In this document: positions 17,829 through 26,890 of the stretch, piece by piece | Position numbering within the stretch: the stretch's first letter is position 1 | How the letters are laid out: each line of letters opens with the position of its first letter | Assembly: GCA_918797485.1 (NCBI GenBank) | Contig: CAKKNE010000001.1 | Coordinates: 5,456,001-5,520,000, forward strand | Origin: Pelagomonas calceolata | Taxonomy: Eukaryota > Sar > Pelagophyceae > Pelagomonadales > Pelagomonadaceae | Direction of reading: 5' to 3' | Length of the DNA: 64,000 nt | Notes under the pieces: model-generated | What the model was told of the DNA's origin: nothing | Databases searched by the model: none | The model's input: the letters and a program-made list of their open reading frames with translations, nothing else | Made by a program: the position numbers and the translations under genes

Positions 17829-19463
17829 ATGCGCTGCAACCTCAACGCCTGCGTCGTCGCGCTCTGCGTCTTCACGATCGGGCTGCACGTCTACCTCCAC
17901 ACGCACCAGCGCGAAGCATTACGACCGGCACCGGAGGTGCGGGACCACCACCGGCCAAAGCCGCCCCGTCCCCCAAGATCACCGTCGCGAATCAGAGTCT
18001 CAAAATGGGGCGGTCGCATAAGAATAGGACGGTCCAGGCAAAACCGAGAAAAGGACCGGGCCATCGGCAAGGCCTCGATGTGGGACCGGAGATATGCGCA
18101 CTCGCCGCGGCCGCCGCACAACGCGACTGTGGACGACTGGCTGCCTCAGTTCGGCGGCGTCTGTACGCCCACCGGAGAAGACGAGGACGATGACTCATTA
18201 CCGGAGGACCAGAACGCTCGATCATTGTTCAAATCGACGCAAAATCGCATCAAGGCCTTTGAGCTCGTGAAGCACGCCCAGCGACGGCGACCGGCTTTTT
18301 CCGAAGAATTCATGTTACCGGACGGCTGCGTGCCTTTGCATAAGCGGACGTGGCGCGAGGCCTTCGAGGCGGACCGCAAGAAGCCGCAGGAGAAGCTTGG
18401 CGACTTAGATGACGTCGCCGGGGATGATGCTGATGATGATCAGAATAACGAGTGTAGCGCGGCGGCGTGCCTGCCGAACTTGTTTCTGATTGGCGCGTCG
18501 AAGTCCGGTACGACAACGCTCTATGAAGCTCTGGCAGCGCACCCACGCATCGCCCCCATGTATCCGGAGCCCCATACCCACGGCGAGACGCACGTCTGGA
18601 GCCCGCCCCAAGGGACGAACATCATGCGGCACGACGGCGAGAACACGTTACGAGCGTTGCGGCGGGCCTTACCTCTACAGCGGAAATCGTTAGCGAAGAA
18701 GGCTTTACAAGGGAGATGGCGTCTTGAGAATTCTAGGGATGGTCCATACTTCATACTAGAGTACACGCCCCATTACTTGGTGTTGGGCGGTCTGCGAGAC
18801 AAGATCTGCTCGTCTCTCCAATTAGGCAATGTAAACTGTATGAACGCGAGGTACATCGCCATGCTCCGGGATCCTGCCAAGAGAGCTTTCAGCCAGTACG
18901 TCATGAAGACGCACATGCGCGTCGCGTTGTATAATGACAAAAGGACGTTCTGGAAGGCGGTCACCGACGGCATGAAGCATACGGCGGACTATTCAAAGTG
19001 CTGGGACGACGCTCTGGGTTTATCGGTGAACGAGTCCGCAGCACATGAGGTGGCCTGGACGCGAAGTGAGAAGATCGGCGACCTAGCTTCCGGAAGGTGC
19101 GCCCCCATCAACTTCCACGGGAACCTCTTCCAGGCCTACGTGCTGAAGTCGGCTTATTATTATCAACTGCTGCCCTGGTTCGCGCACTTCCCTTCGCGCG
19201 TCTACGTTGATGTGTTAGAACGCTTCGACGATGCGGCTATACAAAGAATGGTGGCGTGGCTCGAACTCCCCTACGTCGGCGAGAACGGCTACAAAGATCA
19301 GGAGGCGGTCGTCGCATTGGCGGGCGCGAAGCGCAATGTGGCCAGAGACGGCGGCGTCTCGGCTTTGAGCGACGAGCACGCGGCGGCGCTCGATGACTTT
19401 TTTCGACCGATGAACCGCAAGCTCGATTTGTTACTGGGGCGGCGGACGGGCTATCCGGTCTAA
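17829..19463 (+). CDS. Type II membrane sulfotransferase, Golgi type
   Basis: 544 residues. One N-terminal hydrophobic anchor (ACVVALCVFTIGLHVYL) follows a very short cytosolic tail, the layout of Golgi carbohydrate sulfotransferases. A basic, Pro-rich stem runs to about residue 215. The catalytic domain has the PAPS 5'-phosphosulfate loop NLFLIGASKSGTTTLYEAL and the 3'-phosphate segment YIAMLRDPAKRAFSQYVM. It transfers sulfate from PAPS to an acceptor, probably a polysaccharide or glycoprotein. The closest kind is the heparan-sulfate/GlcNAc class, but the acceptor cannot be read. An ATG at 17829, after an A-rich leader, begins the anchor; the frame is open further upstream without need. Confidence 0.92.
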   Translation: MRCNLNACVVALCVFTIGLHVYLHTHQREALRPAPEVRDHHRPKPPRPPRSPSRIRVSKWGGRIRIGRSRQNREKDRAIGKASMWDRRYAHSPRPPHNATVDDWLPQFGGVCTPTGEDEDDDSLPEDQNARSLFKSTQNRIKAFELVKHAQRRRPAFSEEFMLPDGCVPLHKRTWREAFEADRKKPQEKLGDLDDVAGDDADDDQNNECSAAACLPNLFLIGASKSGTTTLYEALAAHPRIAPMYPEPHTHGETHVWSPPQGTNIMRHDGENTLRALRRALPLQRKSLAKKALQGRWRLENSRDGPYFILEYTPHYLVLGGLRDKICSSLQLGNVNCMNARYIAMLRDPAKRAFSQYVMKTHMRVALYNDKRTFWKAVTDGMKHTADYSKCWDDALGLSVNESAAHEVAWTRSEKIGDLASGRCAPINFHGNLFQAYVLKSAYYYQLLPWFAHFPSRVYVDVLERFDDAAIQRMVAWLELPYVGENGYKDQEAVVALAGAKRNVARDGGVSALSDEHAAALDDFFRPMNRKLDLLLGRRTGYPV

Positions 19464-19474
19464 TCGCGTCGACG

Positions 19475-19579
19475 GCGTCTGCTCGATGGCGTGGTGGCGG
19501 CGACGCGCGACGCCGCGGACTCGTCTGCTCGATGGCGGCCCAGAGAGGCCTCCGTCGGCCTCCACGCCATCGAGCAGAC
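19475..19579. repeat. Introner-core inverted repeat 3' of the sulfotransferase
   Basis: GTCTGCTCGATGGCG (19523-19537) pairs perfectly with CGCCATCGAGCAGAC (19565-19579) across a 27-nt loop, and a third partial copy lies at 19475-19494. The same words occur inside introners, but this copy is outside any coding frame. It lies at the end of a gene and could fold in the 3' UTR. Confidence 0.7.
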
Positions 19580-19627
19580 ACAAGCCCCCGAAATTTGAGT
19601 TAACCTTATGTTATTAACACTCCTAAG

Positions 19628-22600
19628 TTAGAACTCGAGCGCCTCCCCGCACAAGAACCTCGTCATCAGTGCCCTCCTCACGTCCCACTTCGGGTCGCAG
19701 CCCTTCCCTTTATCAGAAGTGTAGCGCAGCCGTAGTCTACCGAACCGCCGCGGACCTCCGTCGTCTTTGTCGGGAGACGCCCACTCCGCCGGCAGCTCCC
19801 AGCCAGGGACGTAAGGGTCTTTTATAGACCATCTATAACCCTCATCATTCCAGTTCGCGCCCGGTTCACTCACAGCTAACTTCACGAGCACCTTGCACAT
19901 TTCTCTGTCTTCATACCGTCTTAAATCTAACACATAGACTCGTTCCGGGTGCAGCGGGTTCATTACGTTCAGCCACCCCAGTCGATGGACGAGCTCGTGC
20001 TGTTCTCGCGGCTCTAAGAACTTGAAGATCGTATGAAAATTCTCCAAATCCAAACACCGAGCATGGAGGATGACACACGCGTAGACGCGACAGAAATCAT
20101 GTGAAGGGAATTGTTTGATAATAAACTCGATCTGTTCCGTCGACAACCATAAGGACGTCGTCGCGACCCTTAGTAAAGCCAATCTATGGTAGACGATGCC
20201 GTAAGCTCGACAGGGCATGGACTTCGCGGCCTCCGAGGCAGATTGGACTTGTATAGGAAATACCTCGAACTCATCTATCGAAGGTTCGCCCTCGCTGTCC
20301 GAATGGTCGACAACTTCTTCGACGGCGGGCTCTTTCTTGCCCTTCTTCTTCTTGTCCTTCACCTTACGAGCCTTCTCCGCGGGCAGCCACTCCGTTACTA
20401 AGTAGGTAGACTGCTTGTACGCGCGCCACCTTGACACGACATCCCGCCGCTTGAGATACCACGGCAGCTCGCAGGCGAGAATTGTGGAACCACGCCGCAT
20501 TTTGACCCTTGCGTCGTCGTCCGACTCCTCGTCGGTCGTCGAGTCGTCTTCGAACGCGGGCGTCTCGGTCCTTGCTATTGATGCTCGTCGATACGAAGCG
20601 CGTCTCTCTTCCAATTGTTCTGCTTGAACAGCGCGTTCATCCTCCCGCCGCGCTTGACGCCAGGCTTCCGCGTCGGCGCGCTCCTCTTCAGGGATCGATG
20701 TGTCGTCCTCCTCCTCATCAGGTTCGACGCCGTAGTCCCGCTTCCGGCTCCCCACACCAACCCTCTGCTCATGACCGTGGTAGAACGACGCTAGGTTCCG
20801 CCGCAAAGGATTCATCGACTCGTAGAAGCTTGACACCCTTGATAATTCGCCCAAACCAAGCACCTTGCACAGGCTCAAGAATCTTTTCGTCGACAGCGCT
20901 TTGCAAGACCGCTTCGGTCTACGAGTAGACACGAAGTCGAACGTTAACCTACCTCTGATAGGGCAATCTGCGAAAAATGCCGAAGATAGTGATATAGCTT
21001 TACCTTCGTAAAACTCGTTCCGGTAGTTCGACCAGTCGCCCTTTTGCGACGTGTCGCTTCTGTTCGAGGACTTTGACGTTAAGGATTGGGCGTTGTTTAT
21101 TTCGCACAATTTCCTAGCACATAGTTTATCTCTCGGGTCCCTTAAGTCCAATGAGTAGAAACCAGATACACTACCAGTCACAGCGTCATACAAAGGACCC
21201 ATCGTTTCTCTCAGACGAACTCGCTGGTCCAAGCTCAAGTTCTTTTCTAGTAACAGACAAGCGTCATGCGTTGAAGCCATGACTGGCAACAGCTTCTCCA
21301 CGACATAAAACAAGTCCAAACTCATGACATCTATCAGTGATTGGGCCTGGTAGCAGGTAAAATAAACATCAGTGTTCGCTACGGCTCGCTCGAACAACTT
21401 CGTGCGGTCCGATTCTATGGCACACAATCGTAAGTTGCGCACGAAGCCGTCGTTCCCCAAATTCGTGCAGCACATGTCGTAGGACGGCGGGTGCGGTTCT
21501 TGTACAAAAATGATCTCGAGACCGCCCTCGTCCGGAATCTTCCATGCTTTATTTGTCTCCGCATCTAACAGTTCTGGTAAGGTTGTCGGCGGCTTGGCGA
21601 GGAACTTGGCCAGACTCCACTGCACGAACTCCTCCCGCTCTATGGTATTTGATTCGTCACTATCGAAGGATTCAATAATTCTAGTGGCAGCTTCTAGGGA
21701 GCTGTCGACGCATCCTAGATGCTGTAGACCTCTCTGCAACTCTCGTACGTCAATCGCTTCTGATCGATCTTCATCGATACCATCAAACAACGCAAAAAAC
21801 AAAGCACTCAAAACGCCGTCCACATCCTTCGCTATTGACTTGTCAAAATGTTCTGCTACGAACTGCATACAAGTTTCATCAGGCGCGAGACCCATGCTCT
21901 TCAGGCACTCCAGGATATATCCATGTAAATCCTTTTCTCGGCTACGAACAGCGGCATACAGACTCATAACCGCGTCGTACCAGGGCCTTTGGCTATCGGT
22001 CTCGTGCGACGACAGCGACGTCCTCTCTTTTTTACCTTTTTTGACCCGTTTCCGCTTGAACGTGAACTCGACCCGCCCTTTGCTCATGGGGTCCTCGTCG
22101 TCGTCCTTCTTCTTGTCCTTCTTTTCTTCCTCCTCGTCGTCCTCGGGTTCCGGCGGCTTGAAGGACCACACGCATTTCTGGAAGGAACAGCCCATCCTCG
22201 TGGAGGCCAGTTCGTACAAGCGACGAGCGATCATCTGCGAGTAGGGCGTGCGCATGTCCAATCTATATCGGCCCGTCGGATCGACCGAAGAAAACTGCAC
22301 GCCGCCGCCCCGAGCTCCTAGATCGGTGTCCACATCAGCACTCGCGAAGTCGATGTGTAGGAACCTCGATTCGGTCTGATGTCTTCTCAAAGCTGTTATG
22401 AGCGCTTCGGCACCTGCTCTACCGAGGGGGTTGCCCGCGACACTGAGGTAGTGTAATGTCGTGTTCGTTGCGAAGGATGCAGCGATCACAATGGCCGCTT
22501 GCGGCGACAAGGAGTTGTACGACAGATCTAATGACTGTAGAGTATTGTTGGAAGCTAGAGAAATGCCGAGGTATTGACCCGGCAAATCGCAGAACGCGTT

Positions 22601-24615
22601 GTGGGCCACATTCAATTGGGTAAGCGTTTCGTTCTCTGCCAATGCTTGAGCTAAATCCTGCGCCGAGTCCCTCCTGATCTTATTCCACGACACATCTAAG
22701 TAAGTAACGTGTTTGTTCGACCGGAGCATCGACGCGAGCGCCTCGCCACCTGTTTCTAACTCAGGTTGGACGCTATTTAAGGCTTCCGCATCTCCAATCA
22801 AATTTTCGGATAACGACAACGACGTCAGACTCGCATTACTTTGGAGCGAGGCCATGAAGTCCTGCGTGCGGTCGCGCGGTGATGGCGTGGGCGTGAGCGT
22901 CCTATGGGCGACTCGCGTCGATGGCGTGGAGTGCCTGACGACGCTCTTGGACGCCGTCGACGCGAAGCGAGCGGGGATTCACCAAAAATAGGACACTGAA
23001 GAACTACCGCGCACTCCCAGTCGTCGACGTCAGCTCTACTCATTACTAGCGATGTCAACGCGCAACTTGGTGAAGCGAGGTACTCCCTCAGTTTAGCTGA
23101 TGATGCATCCATCTTCGCTCCGGACAGGTCCAGGGACGTTAGGTGCGGGAGTGAGGCTATGGCTTCGAGGAGCGGTTCCAACGATAGATCGGTGAGGCGG
23201 TTGTCCGCTAAGAGTAGAGTGTCTACGTCATGCAAACCGTCCAGGACTTGCGCTAGGGACTCTACTATGACGTCACCCACGCCGGCGCCCGTCAGATCCA
23301 AAGTACCAGGCTTGTCCTTTCTTCTTCGACAGAGCACGGGGTACGGGAGGGCCTTCTTCCGTAAAATCTCTCTCAAGTATTTCTGGCGCGGCGTCATCGC
23401 TTCCCTCGTAAGTAAATTGTCGTCGACATCCCCGGAAGGCGTCTGCCAGGTCGTGTAAGAAATTGCTGTAGACGGCTCTTCCGTGACGACGCTGTCGTCC
23501 TCGGGCTTGGGCATGTTGATCAGCGTGAGCTCTTTGAGACGCCTCCGCCCGTCGGCCGTCGTCCCCGACCCCAACGTAGTGGACTCTTCACTGGATACGA
23601 TGGTAGAACTCTCTTCAGTATCAACGGTATCCGCGTCCCCGTACTCCTTGACATGAACAACTGATGCGGGCACGATCTCCCGCTGTTGATGACACAGGCG
23701 CAACCTCCCGAAGAAGCGCTTCCGCGCGCCCGCGCCGACGAACCGCCTCGCATCTTCCTCGAGCTTGTACGTAGTAGTTCCAGGTCCGGGATCATTGGCT
23801 TTGAACGATCTAAGGTGGCTCATGGCCGATAGTCGCTGTTTCAGAGCCTTCAGACCTTTGGCCTGCACTTGTACGACTTCCTGCACTTCTTCCTCGTCCG
23901 CCGATGACACGGACGCGTCATCATTCCAATCAAATTCCATCTTCGACGTGACGGGGTATCTAGGTACGGCCTCGTCCATGAGCTCGCCGAGATCCACCTT
24001 TGTACTGCTCGCAAGTAGGGCCTTGGCTTCGTCGGAGACGACATGCTTGATAGGCTTGGGGCCAATACCCTTGTGATACAGGAGCCATGCATCATATTGC
24101 TCGGGGTCCTCTTTTAACCATTCTTGCAAATTAAAATCGGCGGGCAATTCGAAATTGGCCCACTCGTCGGGCTTGTCCACGCAGATCTCTGGTGTTTTTG
24201 GTCTTTCGACCTCCCTTACGACCCTATGTTTTCTGTCCGTCTTGATATGCGTGAAATCGTCTTCGTCGGTGAACGCGCGGTAGGGGCCGACATAAGGCAA
24301 GGATTCGGGGCGCTTCTCCGGGTTCTTCTTCTTTATTGTCTTGCGCGCGACTGCGGGTGGCGTCCTCGGCTTCGCTGTGTTTAGAAATAAGTGGAGCGAG
24401 CCCGTTTCGTTGGAAGGCGGCAATTGTGGTAATGGCGGCTTGGCGCCCCGCTCCTTTTCATATCTCTGCGTCGCGGCGGCCAGCCTTGTGTGCAGCTCTG
24501 CTGCTAGAGCAGCCTCGTCGAGTGGCTCCTCCATGGGAGCGCTCGCGGGCAGCCTGCCGGCTTTGAGTGCGCCTCCTGGCTGATCGCTTACGCCGTTTCC
24601 TGCCATTGCTGCCAA
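19628..24615 (-). CDS. Large LRR and EF-hand protein with LD(L/M)R repeats (two exons)
   Basis: complement(join(19628..22861, 23008..24615)), 1613 residues. The first 430 residues are polar and disordered. Leucine-rich repeats of ribonuclease-inhibitor type occupy about 435-715 (TSLDLSGAKMD, TSLSLSENLIGD, TYLDVSWNKI, QSLDLSYNSLS). EF hands follow near 890-950 (DGIDEDRSEAIDVREL and SFDSDESNTIEREEF), both with good calcium loops. A helical unit ending in LD(L/M)R occurs three times: YRLDMRTPYSQMIARRL, FYSLDLRDPRDKLCARKL and YVLDLRRYEDREMCKVL. I infer a cytosolic calcium-responsive scaffold. Its base composition is visibly richer in A and T than its neighbours. Confidence 0.85.
22862..23007 (-). 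mobile_element. Introner-like intron in the LRR gene
   Basis: 146 nt in the sense direction, GTAGTTCT...CGCACGCAG, phase 0. Inside are GCGTCGACGGCGTCC, CCACGCCATCGACGCGA and CCACGCCATCACC, the introner core. The termini are diverged. Its removal keeps the leucine-rich repeat register (DDWECA joined to DFMASL). Confidence 0.75.
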
Positions 24616-24972
24616 TTGCTGCTCTCCCGCGGCGCTGGGAGCTTAGAGGCCTTGGCTCGGCGTCGCCCCGTCGAACGGGATGCGTGTCTGGCGTGTCGCG
24701 AGGGCTGGAGGACGTCTGGCGTGGTTTCTGGACCGGTTCGCTGGGCGATGTTTCATTGGCTGCTGATTTTGGAGGCAGCCGGAGGCCAGTGATTTGCAGC
24801 CTGCGCAATCGCACACTGGTGAAAACCAGACGGCCAGCTTTCATCATCGCGTTCTCCAGACTGTCTGCAAGCACTCTGCACGCGAATTCTGGTCTGGCCT
24901 TCACTCAGCGGCGGAGCTGAGCTCTGTTCTTGCTTGAACGTCACAAGGGAAACATCCTAGCTACGCGTGGCC
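24616..24972. other. Divergent intergenic region, LRR/CCT genes
   Basis: It separates two divergent starts. CAGCCGGAGGCCAGTG and TTTCATTGGCTGC are visible, but no copy of the shared element is present and no additional gene is supported. Confidence 0.45.
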
Positions 24973-25656
24973 ATGAACACGACGAACCCGCTCGGCGGCA
25001 TCCACGCCGCATTGGACCGCTACGAGGCGGACGGGCGCCCGCCCGCGGCCGAGCTGCCGCCGACGCGCGGCGCCGAGGCGGCGCTCCTCGAGCTGGGCGG
25101 GAGTCGGCCGCGCTTCGCGCTCGCGCCCGAGCCGCGCCTCTCGCTAGAACGCACCGACACGGGCATGACGCGATCGGACTCCATGACGGAGACGTCGGAG
25201 CTGCTGACGTCCCTGGCCCACGCGCGTGTCCCGCCGCCGCCGCCGCAGCGCCGGCCGCCGCCGCCGCCGCCGCCGCGCATCATTACCTTCTCGCCGCCCG
25301 GTCCCAGACGGTTAGGGTGGGTCGGCGCCTACAGCCCCGAGGCGCGGAAGAGGCGCATCGCGCGGTTCCACGCAAAGCGCAAGCGTCGCGTCCTGTGTGG
25401 AAATCAACCAGTGAGTTATTTGCGGTCACGGCGACAACGTGAAAACTCCACGCCATCGAGCAGACGCAGCTTTGGAGACACATCGCGTCGATGGCGTGGG
25501 CGCCCGATGTTTGATTTCCACACAGGCCGCGTCTGGAAGAAGTCCGTGCAGTACGACGTGCGCAAGAACTTCGCCGACACCCGCCTCCGCGTCAAAGGTC
25601 GCTTTGTCAAGAAGGAGGACGAGGTGCTGCTCAAGGAGCTCGTCGGCCTCGCCTGA
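24973..25656 (+). CDS. CCT-motif protein (two exons)
   Basis: join(24973..25384, 25526..25656), 180 residues. The N-terminal 115 residues are low complexity, with a long proline run (about 84-103). The end is a complete CCT motif, known from CONSTANS and TOC1: RIARFHAKRKRR, VWKKSVQYDVRKNFADTR, LRVKGRFVKK. In plants and algae CCT proteins enter the nucleus and contact NF-Y or DNA. The introner falls inside the motif, and only the spliced product has it intact. A GTG six bases upstream is also in frame, but the ATG at 24973 is the better start. Confidence 0.93.
   Translation: MNTTNPLGGIHAALDRYEADGRPPAAELPPTRGAEAALLELGGSRPRFALAPEPRLSLERTDTGMTRSDSMTETSELLTSLAHARVPPPPPQRRPPPPPPPRIITFSPPGPRRLGWVGAYSPEARKRRIARFHAKRKRRVLCGNQPVSYLRSRRQRENSTPSSRRSFGDTSRRWRGRPMFDFHTGRVWKKSVQYDVRKNFADTRLRVKGRFVKKEDEVLLKELVGLA
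25385..25525 (+). mobile_element. Introner element inside the CCT motif
   Basis: Target copies GTCGCGTC (25385-25392) and GCCGCGTC (25526-25533) match at 7 of 8. The termini are CTGTGTGGAAATCAA and TTGATTTCCACACAG, near-perfect inverses. The core has CCACGCCATCGAGCAGAC and CGCGTCGATGGCGTGG. At 141 nt it is in frame and stop-free, so a naive translation carries 47 extra residues. Confidence 0.93.
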
Positions 25657-25782
25657 ACCACTTCCTGAACTGGGCCTGATTGTGTGAAGATTCCCAATGA
25701 TTAATTCCCATGTTTGAAATATTAAGAAGCCTGTACTCCGACACGCTTCGCCGCGCCCGGGGAGACTTTTGCAATACTAAGA

Positions 25783-26475
25783 TTAGCCCGTACTCCGACG
25801 CTTCCCGGGTGCGGCCTTCGCCTGGTACGGGTTCGGGGTGTCGTCCGGGAGGCGCAGCCTATCCAAACGCGCGAGGGCCCGCCGGTGCGCCGCCTCGGTC
25901 TGCTGCCGCCGCCGCCGGTGGCGGTCGCGCCGCGACGACGACGAGGGCGCGGGTGCCGGCGCGGCGCCGGGCGCCGGCTGCGGGCTGCGCGCGTGCCGTC
26001 GCTGCGTGGTCCGCCGGCCGCCGCCCGGCGACGCGGCGCCGGCGGACCCAGTCGAGTCCTGGCGCGGGAGCCACCGCGCCGGCGAGCCCGCGACGGGCGG
26101 TCCGGCGTCGGCGTCCTCGGCGAGATCCTTGTCGAGGCGGTAACTGATCGGCGCCATGGCGTCGATGAGCTCGTGGTCGTCGTGCTCCGTGGCCACGCTC
26201 CGCAGCGCAGCCAAGAGCTGGGGAAAGGTCTTTGGCGACGGCTGGAGACGCATGACGGCCGGCGTCGCGCGCGCCAACAAGTCCAAATCGCGCACGGGAA
26301 AAAGCACGAACGCGTCGGTCCAGGCCTCCCGCAATCTACGAGTCATGTGCAACCGCGCGTCGTGCACCGTCGGCGATTCGTGCGAGCCGCTCCGGCGGCG
26401 GCCGTCATGGCCGCCGGTCGACTCGTGCGAGCCGCTGCGACGGCGGCCGTGGTGGCCGCCGGTGTCGACGCGCAT
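25783..26475 (-). CDS. Unrecognised basic protein
   Basis: 230 residues. It opens with a repeated GRRRSGSHES unit (two copies in the first 35 residues), then a helical middle (REAWTDAFVLFPVRDLDLLA, FPQLLAALRSVATEHDDHEL), and ends in a Pro/Ala/Arg-rich tail. No family is recognised. Codon use in the middle favours this strand. It converges on the CCT gene 126 bp away and is divergent from the U-box gene across one shared promoter element. Confidence 0.55.
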   Translation of the reverse strand: MRVDTGGHHGRRRSGSHESTGGHDGRRRSGSHESPTVHDARLHMTRRLREAWTDAFVLFPVRDLDLLARATPAVMRLQPSPKTFPQLLAALRSVATEHDDHELIDAMAPISYRLDKDLAEDADAGPPVAGSPARWLPRQDSTGSAGAASPGGGRRTTQRRHARSPQPAPGAAPAPAPSSSSRRDRHRRRRQQTEAAHRRALARLDRLRLPDDTPNPYQAKAAPGKRRSTG

Positions 26476-26713
26476 GACTGCCCGACGCGAGGCAGCCCGA
26501 CGCCGCGTCTGCGTGCCGGGCTGCTAGGTCACCTTGTGAAACACCACCGCTGTCCTTGACGACGCATTAGGCTGGCTATCTCTAGGCACGGGCGGGCAGC
26601 TTGGGCCGCGCTACGAAATGAACCCCGCACGAGTGATCCGGGGCCGTTCTTGCGCTTATGGAGCTGTAGCGCGGTTCGAGGGATAGCTGCGCGACGGTTC
26701 CTCGAGACGCATC

Positions 26714-26733
26714 CCTAGCGGTAAGACACTAGC
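26714..26733 (+). promoter_or_regulatory. Shared promoter element, copy 4
   Basis: CCTAGCG then GTAAGACACTAGC, a shortened form. It ends 157 bp before the U-box start. I see nothing else in 26476-26890 apart from a diverged CGCTAGCTCG...TTAGCGGC near 26857-26873. Confidence 0.55.
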
Positions 26734-26890
26734 AAGCTCCAAGTCCAAAGCTGCTGCGGCCGGCGCTGAGCCGAGCAGTGGACGTATAAATTGGGTTGCG
26801 CTTCCGGCAGCAGCAGTGACTCGCAGCGCAGCCACATAGAATAAATTGCAGCAACGCTAGCTCGTTAGCGGCAAGAGGCAGAGCAGCAAG

